NCBI GenBank assembly: GCA_033439265.1 | Contig: JAVTVX010000019.1 | Span: forward strand, 5,153,501 to 5,217,500 | Source of the DNA: Dillenia suffruticosa | Taxonomy: Eukaryota; Streptophyta; Magnoliopsida; Dilleniales; Dilleniaceae | DNA length: 64,000 nt | Direction of reading: 5' to 3' | Made by a program: the position numbers and the translations under genes | Part shown: piece by piece, positions 1-11,447 of the stretch | Layout of the letters: the number at the start of each line of letters is the position of its first letter | Numbering within the stretch: position 1 is the stretch's first letter | The notes under the pieces: model-generated | Seen by the model: only the letters and a program-made list of their open reading frames with translations | What the model was told of the DNA's origin: nothing | The model's database searches: none

Positions 1-67
1 ATAATGAGTTCTTGGTGAGTAACCATTAGTTTTTTATTTATTAGTGAACGTAAAACTCAAATTCAAA

Positions 68-670
68 CATGGGAAGTTGGCTATACTATGAAGTTGTGAG
101 AGAAAGCGATTAGGTTTAAATTAAGATTCGAGATAAGTGTGACTCAGAATCAATTTGAGTCCATTAGAAGATGATCCACTTCCGAAACTATTCATTCACA
201 TCAACATTTTTATTGAGATGTACATAAGGGAGATCTAGATAAGGTATTCATTGACGTAGAAAAAGCATACGATAGGGTCGTCAAGGACATGCTGTCGTGG
301 ACTTTAATGAAAATGGGATCTCCATAAAATATAATGATCTCATCAGAAGTTTGCATGAGAAAATTGTTACATACGTAGGAGCTTACAGAAATTTAAGTGA
401 CAACTTTCTAATTTACAAAGCTCTTCACCACGATTCGATGTTAAGTCTCCACCTTTTTGCAAGAGTGATGGATGAAATAACGAGAAAAATCTAACCTAAA
501 GAATCAAGGTGTATGCTCTTTGCAGATGATACAGTGCACATGATAAAATTCGGAAGGGTATTAGTGTCAAATTGAAGTTTTTGAGAGACACAAGAAAATT
601 CATAGGATCTATATTAAGTCTGTCAAAAACTAAAGATATGAGATCCACATATTTATCATTAAATTTCCAA
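68..670 (+). pseudogene. RTE reverse-transcriptase fragment, long unit 1
   Basis: Decayed piece of an RTE-clade LINE reverse transcriptase. It starts in the MKLWERV-like stretch (YTMKL is readable) and carries remnants of the STTE..HLL helix, the first catalytic motif (FIDVEKAYDRV), the LHHDS loop and FADD, ending after SKTKDMRSTYLSLNF. Stops break it throughout. It shares private markers with the unit at 10780-11385, such as GGGAGATCTAGATAAGG and GCGATTAGGTTT, so the two are sister copies. Confidence 0.8.
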
Positions 671-737
671 ACTTTTCCACGTATTTTTCCAAATACATAC
701 TTTGATAAAATGCTTTTTACTCTCTTTTGGAGATACA

Positions 738-810
738 CGTCGTTTTTGGGAATCAAACCCACGACCACGTGGTTAAAAGCCACGCGCTCTACTAGCTGAG
801 CTTAGACGGC
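738..810 (-). pseudogene. tRNA-Lys(TTT) copy 1, decayed
   Basis: Full 73-nt length, anticodon TTT and T-loop region still clear. About 7 differences from the intact copy at 11448-11520, mostly C-to-T or G-to-A, and including changes in the 3' acceptor strand and D-loop that weaken folding. Confidence 0.8.
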
Positions 811-987
811 TCATATAATGCGCTAGTAACAAACCCTAGTGAATTTTGAAGTTTAATTTGTTACATAGTATGTTTAATTACTTGATTCTTACTCGTCGGC
901 AATAGGTTTACCGAAAAAGTAATGAGCTCTTGAGTGATTAACCATTACTTCTTTATTTATCAGTGATCATCAAAACTCAAATTCAAA

Positions 988-1345
988 CATGAGAAGTTAG
1001 TTATACTATGTAATTGTGGGAGAGAGTAAGGGAGTATGAATTGGAATCGGAGATAAGTGTCGCTCAAATTCAAATACGTTTCCAATTAGCATTGCTCTTC
1101 ACCAAGATTTGGCATTAAATCCTCGCCTTTTTGAAACAAAATTGGATAAAATAATGAAAAGAATCTAAGATGAAGTGTCATGGTTTATGCACTTTCGCTG
1201 TTGAAATAGTGCCAGTCGATAAAATCAGGGAAAGTGTTGGTGTTCAATTTGAGTTATGAAGAGACACACGAAAATTCAGAGGCTTAACAATGAGTTATTC
1301 AAAAACTAAAGATATCGGATGCATGAATTTATCTTTAAATTTTCA
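988..1345 (+). pseudogene. RTE fragment, short unit 2
   Basis: Short form of the unit. It reads from the MKLWERV-like start, then jumps at CTCAAATTCAAATACG directly to the LHQDLALNP part of the reverse transcriptase, so about 235 bp with the first catalytic Asp region is absent. The same junction occurs in the units at 11677 and 12351, so the three share one ancestor. Confidence 0.78.
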
Positions 1346-1412
1346 CACTTGGGCACATATTTACCCAAATACATAGTTTGGTCAAATGCTTTCACTCTCT
1401 TTTTAAAATACA

Positions 1413-1481
1413 CGCCGTCTATGGGAATCAATCCCACGACCACGTGGTTAAAAGCCACGCGCTCTACTGGCCTAGCTAAGA
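1413..1481 (-). pseudogene. tRNA-Lys(TTT) copy 2, split by gypsy element A
   Basis: First 69 positions (+ strand order) of a 73-nt tRNA copy. The last four bases (CGGC) lie at 10600-10603, beyond element A and its TAAGA duplication. 69 plus 4 gives exactly 73, so the insertion fell inside the tRNA, cutting the acceptor stem. About 6 other differences from the intact copy, including in the T-loop and D-arm. Confidence 0.85.
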
Positions 1482-3858
1482 TGTGACGCCCTGAACCGGG
1501 ATCGTGAACAGTCGCCCTTTGTTCCTGGATGCCGGCTGTATTTTTACAGAAAATCGGGCAGAATCTCTCCATAAATCGAAGGTTTCCCATGTATAATTTC
1601 ACTTGTATATGACATTCATCCTGTAAAAATAAGCAATTGGCCATCCTGGCCTCTCAAAAATCAACAAATACCACAGTCAACATCCAGAACAACACAAGGC
1701 TATAAAGTTTCTAGCAGTTCTAGCAACAGACCTCTACTGTCATGCCCAACTAGAGCATCAGCAGCCGCCACACCGAGCGGACTTAAATTCTACGCATATA
1801 TAAAATAAATTCCCAAGTTATTTTTAAATATTTACAAATGCCTCAATGCAATGAAATAAATCAAAACGAGAGTTTCAAGAATAAATGTCCATAATTTATA
1901 CAGTCAAATCTCCAATACATAATAATATCACCAATCATCGTAACGGAAGAGATGGAAAATATCCATACCCAAATCCAGTGATATCTCCTCGGTCCAACAC
2001 TAATCCTGTGGGAAAGAAAGTGAGATGTGAGTATCTATGGGAGGATATTCAGTAAGTGAGGATATTGACATCATACTATCAATATCTAGGGTGAACTTGG
2101 AGTGTTAAAGTATAAGAAAATATCCACAGTGTGCAAACCGATCATGTTATTTCAAAATCATATATAATATGCACACATCAGAAAGCAAGATATGCATCCA
2201 ATATTTATATCAATGTCGTGAAGAGCCGGCCAACGAAATATTCCCGGCAATGGTCTACCTCGACCAAGGACGGTGCATTGGGGGTTTTTTTCCAAATACA
2301 AGTATTAAATAATGGCTCTCTGCCCTAATGTTGACCATAGGCTACCCCAACTAGCCTGCAAATAATAATAATGTATATATAACTAGTCGGCCGTGTATGG
2401 TGCCCCCGCCTGGTGCTAGACGGAGCCGTACTCAATGTTCTCTCTGATGAGGGTCAACCTGGGACACACCCATACACACGACGATCTGACGGATACCTCC
2501 GGCCGAAGCGTATCCGGGCACAAGGGGTGTCTCTACCAGATGTCCTTCGTAGCTACGGATCACAATATCATATCGGCCGGGCACGTAGCCCCATGCATCC
2601 CATCACCAAGTCGGCCGGGCATAAAGCCCAATGCATAATATCATAAAGTCGGCCGGGCATACAACCCAAATATGTAAGTAAATCCATTTAAAACTATGTG
2701 CCAATGCAGTGGAAGCATTAAAACATATCAATATGTCAAAAATATGGCACAATATTCAATTATCAAAACTCATGGATGCATATCAATAAAGTCATAAATT
2801 TAGACACTCCAAAGGTCACAAAACATTCATCAAATATTCGAAAATTCTAACAATCAGACATTTACAGAAATATGCCATTTAAAAGTATTTTTGAAACATG
2901 ATTTTCAATCAATAGCGAATGTCAAACTCCCACTCACTGTTCTAGGGAGGGTGGTCACTCCCTATTTTCAAAATCAATCAAATCTGATTTGCTTCCTCGA
3001 GTCTTCAAAAAGATTAACCTAATAAGATCATCAAAATTGAATATCATTTTCTCAAGTATCTTTAGGGTTTATCCGAAAGACATGAAATATATAATATCCT
3101 CCACTTTACGGCTCATTTAAATCTAACCCTACAACCTAGATACTTTCATGCATATTTCAAAGTTTAACTCTAAGGGAAACTATTCGAATTCACTCGACAA
3201 AATTTTATGATACTATAATATGCTCCTTTCGTATCAGATCATCAACATTTAATATCAAATAAAAGCCAAATCAGGAATTTTCAATTTTTCCCTTCCAAAT
3301 ATATACCACATAATTTACAAAACTTCGTTATAGATTCTCGTTTCCTCAATTTCGACTCATCTGACTCACCAATGGTCGAGTTTCTAATATTTCTCATTTT
3401 TTGTCTAATTTTCCTCGGATTTCACACATTTCAATATATTATGTAACTCTCGATCTAAATTCGACCTAATTTCGATAGAATTAATTCAAATGTTGAAAAA
3501 GTTGCATTTCTCTCACCTAGGGTTTCTCGGATTTCCAGATCTAGCTTTCGTTCGTCCGTCAACCTGGTCTAAAACCTGTAATATTTACCATTTGAAACAT
3601 AAGTGAGAAATTTAAGTCAAATTACCAATAATTTTCGAAACCCTAGTATGTGTACGAAATCAAGACTTCATTTACCTACGCAGAGGGTCATAGGTCGTCG
3701 TGGGCTCGCGGGCCAGGGGCCGGACTCGGCCGCGGGCTGTACTGGGCTTGCGGGCTTGGATGGGCTGTCGGGCCTGGTGGGCCCGTGGGCTTGCTGCTGA
3801 TGGGCCTACGGGCTGGTGCTCGCCCGTGCGCTGGTGTGCTGTGCTGGGCGCGCTCGTG

Positions 3859-4275
3859 CGCCAGCTCGCGCGGGCTTGTGCGCCAGCTCGCGCGGGCTTG
3901 TGCGCTGCCGTGCGCTGGGTCGCGCACTGGGCCGCGCGCCCGTGCACGCTCGTGCGCTGGGCCGCGCGCCCGTGCACGCTCGTGCGTTGGGTCACGCGCC
4001 CGTGTATGCTGGGCCGAGCGCGCTCGTATGCTGGGCCGCGTGAGCTCGTGCGCTGGCTCGCGCACTCGCGGCCTTGCTCGCGCACTCGCCGCCTTGCTCG
4101 CGCTCGCGGCCTTGCTCGCTCTCGCAGCCTTGCTCGCTCTCGCGGCCTTGCTCGCGCTCGCGGCCTTGCTCATGCTCGCGGCCTGGGTCCTGCTCGCGGC
4201 CTGGGCTCGCGCTGCGGGCTGGGTCCTGCTCGCGGCCTGGGCTCGCGCTGCAGGCTGGGTCCTGCTCAGGGCCTG
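3859..4275. repeat. GC-rich tandem repeats inside left LTR of A
   Basis: Three nested tandem patterns: a 22-bp pair near 3859-3902 (GCGCCAGCTCGCGCGGGCTT), a unit of about 30 bp repeated near 3915-4020 (CGCGCGCCCGTGCACGCTCG), and an 18-bp unit repeated about 8 times near 4072-4200 (GCCTTGCTCGCGCTCGCG), passing into a 36-bp version to about 4275. The partner LTR has only short stretches of this, so the array expanded in one LTR or shrank in the other after insertion. Confidence 0.8.
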
Positions 4276-4604
4276 GCTCGCGCTTCGGGCTCAGGCTGAG
4301 GGATCGCGCTGTGGGCTCGAGCTGTGGCGGAAGGCGATGCTCGCGGAGGCTCGCGGCGTACGGTGGTGCTCGATCGTGGCTCGCGGCGGTGTGCGGCAAG
4401 GCGGAGAGAAGGCGATCGTGGATGATCGCGAGAGAAGGAAACAGTGAGATAGAGAGAGAATCCGAGAGGAAAAAGAAGAAGACGAAGAAGAAGAAGCGGA
4501 AGAAGGAGGCGATGGCGGTGGCGGTGGCGGAGGAAGGCGAACGGTCGCGGAGGAAGGCAAACGGTCGCGGAGGAAGGCAAACGGTCGCGGAAGATGAAAG
4601 GTCG

Positions 4605-4626
4605 GGAGAGAGAGAGAGAGAGAGAA
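4605..4626. repeat. GA microsatellite
   Basis: Run of alternating AG inside the LTR purine tract. A matching run lies in the partner LTR near 10468-10497. Confidence 0.8.
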
Positions 4627-4632
4627 AGGGGG

Positions 4633-4694
4633 TTAGGGTTTTAACCCTAATCCCCAAATTGGGGACGCAGCGTTTTGTCCCAAAACGCTGCGTC
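4633..4694 (-). promoter_or_regulatory. Telobox palindrome and perfect hairpin in LTR of A
   Basis: TTAGGGTTTTAACCCTAA (4633-4650) is a palindrome of the plant telobox type. Next to it are CCCCAAATTGGGG (4652-4664) and a perfect 13-bp inverted repeat, GACGCAGCGTTTT (4664-4676) with AAAACGCTGCGTC (4682-4694), loop of 5. In coding sense it lies 40-70 nt from the LTR start, just after an A-rich GATAAAAA stretch. A conserved counterpart exists in element B. A role at the transcript start is inference. Confidence 0.6.
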
Positions 4695-4794
4695 TCCAAA
4701 TCTTTTGTTTTTTTTTTATCTCTTGGTGTTATATTTTCTAAACCCCTAAAAACAAGTTTCGTCCTCGAAACTAAAAGAAAGTAATACGCTGAAC

Positions 4795-4990
4795 AAATGG
4801 GAGTACTATCTCTTAAGTCTCTTAATAGTCTCTTCGGGCTCTCAGGTCTCTTCCTCGATATGGTCATTCCTCCCCAAAACTCTGACCAATGAAAGTTCTT
4901 TGCTCCGCAGCTTTCTGACCTATCAATCTAGAATAGCTACGTGCTGAGCTGAAACACTAAAATCCTCTCTGTCTGGCCGTCCCTCATCAG
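4795..4990 (-). pseudogene. Chromodomain-like tail of element A pol
   Basis: Readable pieces such as HVAILD, QVRKLRSKELSLVRVL and an EPEETI-like end match the C-terminal chromodomain region of Tekay-type chromoviruses. It lies directly upstream of the polypurine-like stretch by the left LTR (CCCCTAAAAACAAG on the + strand). Confidence 0.6.
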
Positions 4991-5640
4991 ACGTTGTTTG
5001 AGCTCTTGAAAACTCGGTAAGTATAGCGGCGATCCGGTAAGTATAGCGGCGATCCGGGAAAATCCTTCTATGAATCGCCGATAACACCCTGCAAGACCAA
5101 GGAAACTTCGCACCTCGGTCACTGTCTGTGGCTGTTGGTGTGTTGGTCAGCCCAACTGGCATGACCATGAACTCGTAATGTCCATACTGATTATGGAATG
5201 CGATCTTGGGCACATCCTCAACCCTGATCCGCAACTAATGATATCCAAATCGAAGATCAATCTTTAAGAAAAACACGCGCACCCTGAAACTGCTCAAATA
5301 AATCATCAATATGCGACAAAGTGTTCCGATTCTTGATGAAAACCTTGTTTAGCTACCTACAGTTCACACACAATCTTAGAATCCCGTCTTTCTTCTTCAC
5401 GAATAATACCTGAGCACCCTAAGGTGAAATGCTCAGACGGATAAAACCCTTGTCCAGTAATTCCCGCAACTAGACCTAGAGCTCTCTAAACTCCACTAGC
5501 GCCATTCTATATGGCAGAATAAATATAGGAGTGATCCCTGGAGCTAGGTCAATCTCGAAATCACACTCCCGAGCTTGGGGTAGTCCGGGTAGCTCCTCAG
5601 GAATATATTTGGGAAAACCTGCACCACTGGAACCTTCTCA
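4990..5640 (-). pseudogene. Reverse-transcriptase remnant of element A
   Basis: Recognisable Ty3/gypsy RT blocks on the - strand: [16 protein letters not shown], an LCVNCR-like block, the [10 protein letters not shown] block, and a thumb segment [20 protein letters not shown]. The element is a fossil and this part is incomplete. Confidence 0.7.
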
Positions 5641-5689
5641 AGTCTCGGGTCCTCAACAGTGGTGTCGATAACATGAGTTAGGTATGCCG

Positions 5690-5800
5690 TGCAACCTCGC
5701 GACAAGGCTTACCCAACCCATGGGCAAAAAAAGGCGCTTCTCACATACGAATGGTTCGACCCGGTGTCAAATAGGACACGAGTGTCGACTTCCCATATTT
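5690..5800 (-). pseudogene. Protease remnant of element A
   Basis: RVLFDTGSNHSYVRSAF is the active-site block (DTGS) of a retropepsin-like aspartic protease. Only a small part of the usual domain is recognisable between gag and RT. Confidence 0.65.
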
Positions 5801-5955
5801 CCATAACTCTTAATGTGAGGAAATAAAAGATCAGTCGATAAATATGGAAGAAAATATATATAGATATATATATCAAAATGTATGTACAACCAACATAGTT
5901 AAGCATCTACGGCTTTAACTAGTGATGGTTCTCAAAAAAAAATACATGGACATCT

Positions 5956-7431
5956 CTAAACATGGGGATCAGTGGGAGGAACACCAAATATCTCATCAGG
6001 ACTCGCCTCAGCATCCTCCTGCGTCATCGCATATACACGGGCCTGTGTCCTCTGCTGCTGTCGTGATAGTCCTGGCACCGTGTTACTCCCGGCTACCGTC
6101 CGTGGAGCGGTGTGACTCGAGTGCGCAGGTGCTCCCGGCTGTCCTCCTCGGGGAACACTCGAGTGTCCCGTAGCCATGTGACCTCCAAATCCCAACTCAG
6201 GGCAGGTGTTCCTGATGTGCCCTTGCTTCCCACACCGGAAGCATGTAATGGGCATCCTACACTCTCCAAAAGGGTGGTGTCTACGACATCGGCGACAAAA
6301 GGGGTGCCATTGATCTGAAGTCTGAGTAGTGGCACTAGGGGCCGGTGCTCTGTACTCCTGGGATTCTGATTCCTGCCAAGTAAGTGCCTGTCTCGACTGA
6401 GAGGAGCCTCCCTGGTACCCTGAAGTCCTACCCTTCTTCGAGCTCTGGCTCGAAGAAGCCCCTGATCTCTTCTTTTGCTCCCTGTTCTCCCACTGTCTAC
6501 CCTCAGCACGGACGATCTCCTCCGCCCTAATTGCTGAGTCCACAATCTCCGTAAAGGAGAAACTAGGGGTCACTATCATGTACCTCCTGACGTTCAAGTT
6601 GAGACCGTCCTCAAACTTGAACCGTAGCTGTGTCGGCGTCGCTAAGTCTGGAACAAAAGCAGCCAGTCGCCTCAACTCCATCTCATACTCTGTCACTGTC
6701 GTGGCTCCCTGCCGCAAGTGTAGAAACTCTGCCCTCTTGCGGTCTTGCTGGAACTCAGAAAAGTACCTGCGATCGAACTCCTATAGGAAGTCCACCCATT
6801 GCAGCGGCTCTGTAGCATCATCACAAATCGCATCCCACCAAGTGAGGGCATCACCATCTAAAAGTCTCTCTGCTATCCGAAGCCGGTAGTCCTCGCTCAA
6901 CCCCAAATCAGTCAAAATTCTGCGGGTACGATTGATCCAGTGCTTCGCTGCTGTGGGATCACCCGTCCCTGTGAACTCTGTGCAGCCTAACTGCCTCGCC
7001 TCCTTCACCAGCTGGGTGAGCTCGTGAATACGCCTCAAGGTGGAGGAGGTAGTGTCGCTAGGTCCCGACACAGTAGAAGGATCAGCAACTGGTGGCTGAT
7101 CTGGTACAACAGAAGGTGGTACGGCCGTAAGAGTTGGCGCGGCCGTCGGTGGTGGTGGTGGGGGTGGCATCTAAATCCCGTGGGAGGTGTACCACTCGTA
7201 CACCTGCCTAAACACCTCAAGGGACGGTGGTGGAACCTCGGCAGGGGCAACCGGCCGAGTAGGCGCTGCAGGGGGCGCCCATGTAGAGAAAGCAGCCTCA
7301 GGCACTCCAAGGGTCTCAGGCTCCCTCAGAGGGTTAGGCACGTGAGGGGTCGCGGGTAGCGCGGGTCTAGCTCCGCGTCCTGCTTGTCTACCGCGTCTAG
7401 GCGGTATAACTCTGTAAGGGAAAAGTATCAT
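5956..7431 (-). pseudogene. gag region of element A
   Basis: Proline-rich N-terminal part, then a retrotransposon gag domain (KEARQLGCTEFTGTGDP, AKHWINRTRRILTDL, LTWWDAI, a YEMELRRLAAFVPDL-like block), a basic linker and a zinc knuckle CFRCGKQGHIRNTC near 6210-6255. This is typical for Tekay-like chromoviruses. Part of a broken element. Confidence 0.8.
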
Positions 7432-7717
7432 TAGATATAATGTTATAGTTTGTCAAGATTTAAGAATCAGGGTTAGTTACATAGCAATTAACCTCCTAAA
7501 ATAAATGAAGTCTTGGGTCTAAAAATTTAATAAAAATGACATACTAGGTTAGATACGGATCGTATCTAACCCCCTAAATGAATATCTCACATGCCGAAGA
7601 CCATGTATGGGACTTTAAATGACTGTGTGAAACTCTCAAATGCATTGAGGATTTTTAAAACCAAGTTACTTAGGAATGTTTTCAAATCATTTTATAAAAC
7701 ATAGCTCTAAACCAAGA

Positions 7718-7729
7718 GCTCTGATACCA
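7718..7729 (-). other. Primer-binding site of element A
   Basis: On the - strand TGGTATCAGAGC, matching the 3' end of initiator Met tRNA as in many plant LTR retrotransposons. It lies 7 nt inside the right LTR, which confirms that the element is coded on the - strand. Confidence 0.85.
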
Positions 7730-7736
7730 ACCGAAC

Positions 7737-10594
7737 TGTCACGCCCCGAACCAGGATCGTGAGCAGTCGCCCGTTGTTCCTGGATGCTGGCTGTATTTTT
7801 ACAAAAAATCGGGCAGAACCACCCCATAAATCGGAGGTTTTCCATGTACAATTTCACCTATATATGACATTCATCCTATAAAAATAAGCAATTGGCCATC
7901 CCGGCCTCTCCAAAATCAACAAATACCACAGCCAACATTCAGAACAACGTAAGGCTATAAAGTTTCTAGCAGTCCTAACAACAGATCTCTACTGTCATAC
8001 CCAACTAGAGTCTGAGTAGCCGCCACATCGAGCAGACTTAAATTCTACGCATATATAAAATAAATTTCCAAGTTATTTTTAAATATTTACAAATGTCTCA
8101 ATGCAATGAAATAAATCAATACGAGAGTTTTAAGAATAAATGTCCATAATTTATACAGTCAAATCTCCAATACATAATAATATCACCAATCATCGTAGCG
8201 GAAGAGATGGAAAATATCCATACCCAAGCTCAGTGATATCTCCTCGGTCCAACACTAATCCTGTGGGAAAGAAAGTAAGAGGTGAGTATCTATGGGAGGA
8301 TACTCAGTAAGTGAGGGGATTGACATCATACTATCAATATCTAGAGTGAACTTGGAGTATCAAAGCATAAGAAAATATCCACAGTGTGCAAACCGATCAT
8401 GTTATTTCAAAATCATATATAATACGCGCACATCAGAAAGCAAGATATGCATCCAATATTTACATCAATGTCGTGAAGAGCCGGCCAATGAAATATTCCC
8501 GGCAATGGTCTACCTCGACCAAGGACGGCGCATTGGGGGTTTTTTTCCAAATGCAAGTATTAAATAATGGCTCTCTATCCCAATGTTGACCACAGGCTAC
8601 CCCAACTAGCCTGCAAATAATAATAATGTACATATAACTAGTCGGCCCTGTATGGTGCCCCCGCCTGGTGCTAGACGGAGCCGTACTCAACGTCCTCTCC
8701 GATGAGGGTCAACCTGGGACACCCATACACACGACGATCTGGCGGATACCTCCGGCCGAAGCGTATCCGGGCACAAGGGGTGCCTCTACCAGATATCCTT
8801 CGTAGCTACGGATCACAATATCATATTGGCCGGACACGTAGCCCCATGCATCCCATCACCAAGTCAGCCGGGCATATAGCCCCATGCATAATATCATAAC
8901 GTCGGCCGGGCATACAGCCCAATGCATAATATCATAAAGTCGGCCGGGTATACAGCCCAAATATGTAAGTAAATCCATTTAAAACTATGTGCCAATGCAG
9001 TGGAAGCATTAAAACATATCAATATGTCGAAAATATGGCACAATATGCAATTATCAAAACTCGTGGATGCATATCAATAAAGTCAGAAATTTAGACACTC
9101 CAAAGGTCACAAAACATTCATCAAATATTCAAAAATTCTAACAATCAGACATTTGCAGAAATATGTCATTTAAAAGTATTTTTGAAACATGATTTTCAAT
9201 CAATAGTGAATTTCAAAGTCCCGCTCACTGTTCTAGGGAGGGTGGTCACTCCCTATTTTCAAAACCAATCAAATCTGATCTGCTTTCTCAAGTCTCCAAA
9301 AAGATTAACCTAATCAGATCATCAAAATTGAATATCATTTTCTCAAGCACCTTTAGGGTTTATCCGAAAGACATAAAATGTATAATATCCTCCACTTTAC
9401 GGCTCATTTCAATCCAACCCTACAACCCAGATACTTTCATGCATATTTCAAAGTTTAACTCTAAGGGAAACTATTCAAATTCACTCGACAAAATTTTATG
9501 ATTCTATAATATGCTCCTTTCGTATCAGATCATCAACATTTAATATCAAATAAAAGCCAAATCAGGAATTTTCAATTTTTCCCTTCCAAATATATACCAC
9601 CTAATTTACAAAACTTCGTTATAGATTCTCGTTTCATCAATTTCGACTCATCTGACTCACCAATGGTCAAGTTTCTAATATTTCTCATTTATGTCTAATT
9701 CTCCTCGGATTTCACACATTTCAATATATTATGTAACTCTTGATCTAAATTCAACCTAATTTCGATAGAATTAATTCAAATGTTGAAAATGTTGCATTTC
9801 TCTCACCTAGGGTTTCTCGGATTTCCGGATTTAGCTTTCGTTCGTCCGTCAACCTGGTCTAAAACCTGTAATGTTTACCATTTGAAACACAAGTGAGAAA
9901 TTTAAGTCAAATTACCAATAATTTTTGAAACCCTAGTATGTACACGGAATCGAGAATTCATTTACCTACGCAGAGGGTCACGGGTCGTCGTGGGCTCGCG
10001 GGTCAGGGGCCGGACTGGGCCGCGGGCTGTACTGGGCCTGCGGGCTTGGACGGGCTGTCGGGTCTGGTGGGCCCGTGCGCTAGTGCGCTGTGCTAGTGCG
10101 CACTCGTGCGCCAGCTCACGCGCTGCCGTGCGCTGGGCCGCGCGCCCGTGGACGCTGGGCCGAGCGCGCTGGCGCTGCGGGCTCAGGCTGGGGGATCGTG
10201 CTGCGGGCTCGAGCTGTGGCGGAAGGCGATGCTCGCGGAGGCTCGCAGCGTGCGGTGGTGCACGATCGTGGCTCGCGGCGGTGTGCGGCGAGGCAGAGAG
10301 AAGGCGATCGTGGATGATCACGAGAGAAGGAAACAGTGAGATAGAGAGAGAATCCGAAAGGAAAAAGATGAAGACGAAGAACAAGAAAAGGAAGAAGGTG
10401 GCGATGGCGGAAGAAGGCGAACGGTCATGGAAGAAAACGAATAGCCGCGGAAGATGAAAGGTCGGGAGAGAGAGAGGGAGAGAGAGAGAGAGAGAGGGGG
10501 TTAGGGTTTTAACACTAATCCCCAAATTGGGGATGCAACGTTTTGTCCCAAAACGCTCCATCTCCAAATCATTTTTTTTTCTCTTGGTGTTACA
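7737..10594 (-). repeat. Right LTR of element A (5' LTR in coding sense)
   Basis: About 2.86 kb, TGTCACGCC...GTGTTACA, followed by the TAAGA duplication. Same internal order as its partner: AT-rich part, shortened GC-rich block (about 9980-10300), purine tract and a decayed form of the hairpin (about 10531-10563). Confidence 0.88.
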
Positions 10595-10599
10595 TAAGA

Positions 10600-10603
10600 C
10601 GGC
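10600..10603 (-). pseudogene. Remaining four bases of split tRNA-Lys copy 2
   Basis: CGGC directly after the right TAAGA duplication of element A, completing the 73-nt copy that begins at 1413. The usual spacer (TCATATAATATGCTTGTAAT) follows without a gap. Confidence 0.8.
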
Positions 10604-10779
10604 TCATATAATATGCTTGTAATAAAATCTAATGAATTTTGAAATTTAATTTCTTAATTAGTAAGTTTAACTGTTCGATTCTCACTCAGCAGCAAGAGGT
10701 TTACCGATAAAAATAATGAGTTCTTGAGTGAGTAACCATTAGTTTTTTATTTATTAGTGAACGCAAAACTCAAATTCAA

Positions 10780-11385
10780 ACATCGGAAGTTGGCTATACT
10801 ATGAAGTTGTGAGAGAAAGCGATTAGGTTTAAATTTAGATTTAAGATAAGTATATCTCAGAATCAATTTGAGTTCATTAGAAGATGATCCACTTCCGAAA
10901 CTATTCATTCACAGACATTTGACAGAGATGTACAGAAGGGAGATCTAGATAAGGTATTCATTGACGTAGAAAAAGCATACGATAAGGTCGTCAAAGACAT
11001 GCTGTCGTCGACGTTAATGAAAATGGAATCTCCTTAAAATATAATGATCTCATCAGAAGTTTGTATGAGAAAATTGTTACCAACGGAGGAGCTTTCAGAA
11101 ATTTAAGAGACAACTTTCCAATTTACAAAGCTCTTCACCACGATTCGATGTTAAGTCTCAACCATTTTGCAAGAGTGATGGATGAAATAACGAGAAAAAT
11201 CCAAGATAAAGAGTCATGGTATATGCTCTTTGCAGATGATACAGTGCACATGATAAAATTTGGAAGGGTATTAGTGTCAAATTGGAGTTTTGGAGAGACA
11301 CAAGAAAATTGAGAGGATTTATATTAAATCGGTCAAAAACTAAAGATATGAGATCCTCATATTTATCATTAAATTTCCAAACTTT
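10780..11385 (+). pseudogene. RTE fragment, long unit 3
   Basis: Closest relative of unit 1, with the same private markers. Readable blocks include VFIDVEKAYDKVV, NFPIYKALHHDSML, MDEITRKIQDKESWYMLFADD and SKTKDMRSSYLSLNF. The FADD catalytic block is present, but stops and frameshifts leave only about 75-85 codons open at a time. Confidence 0.82.
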
Positions 11386-11447
11386 TCCACGTATTTATCC
11401 AAATACATGCTTTGATAAAATGCTTTTTACTCTCTTTTGGAGATACA

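Larger units (their letters stand above)
1482..4733 (-). repeat. Left LTR of element A (3' LTR in coding sense)
   Basis: About 3.25 kb. It contains an AT-rich half (about 1500-3600), a very GC- and CpG-rich block with tandem repeats (about 3690-4340), purine tracts with a GA microsatellite (about 4445-4625), and a telobox-like palindrome plus hairpin (4633-4694). It is about 390 bp longer than its partner at 7737-10594, all in the GC-rich block. Confidence 0.88.
1482..10594 (-). mobile_element. Ty3/gypsy LTR retrotransposon A (chromovirus, Tekay-like), broken
   Basis: Fossil element of 9.1 kb flanked by the 5-bp duplication TAAGA (1477-1481 and 10595-10599). LTRs begin TGTSACGCC and end TTAYA on the + strand. 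Coding parts lie on the - strand: gag, a protease remnant, part of reverse transcriptase and a chromodomain-like tail. The internal region is only about 3.0 kb, well under the usual 5 kb or more, and no RNase H or integrase core is recognisable, so it is broken. The LTRs differ by roughly 3-4% in the blocks compared by eye outside their GC-rich repeats, suggesting an insertion age of the order of one to two million years at a common plant rate. Confidence 0.9.

Noticed and set aside
3650-4784. Long overlapping frames on both strands, up to 291 codons, rich in Ala, Arg, Leu and Gly
   Set aside because: They lie in the GC-rich tandem-repeat block of an LTR. Repeat units are multiples of three and stops are rare in such DNA. 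No domain, and no matching frame in the partner LTR.
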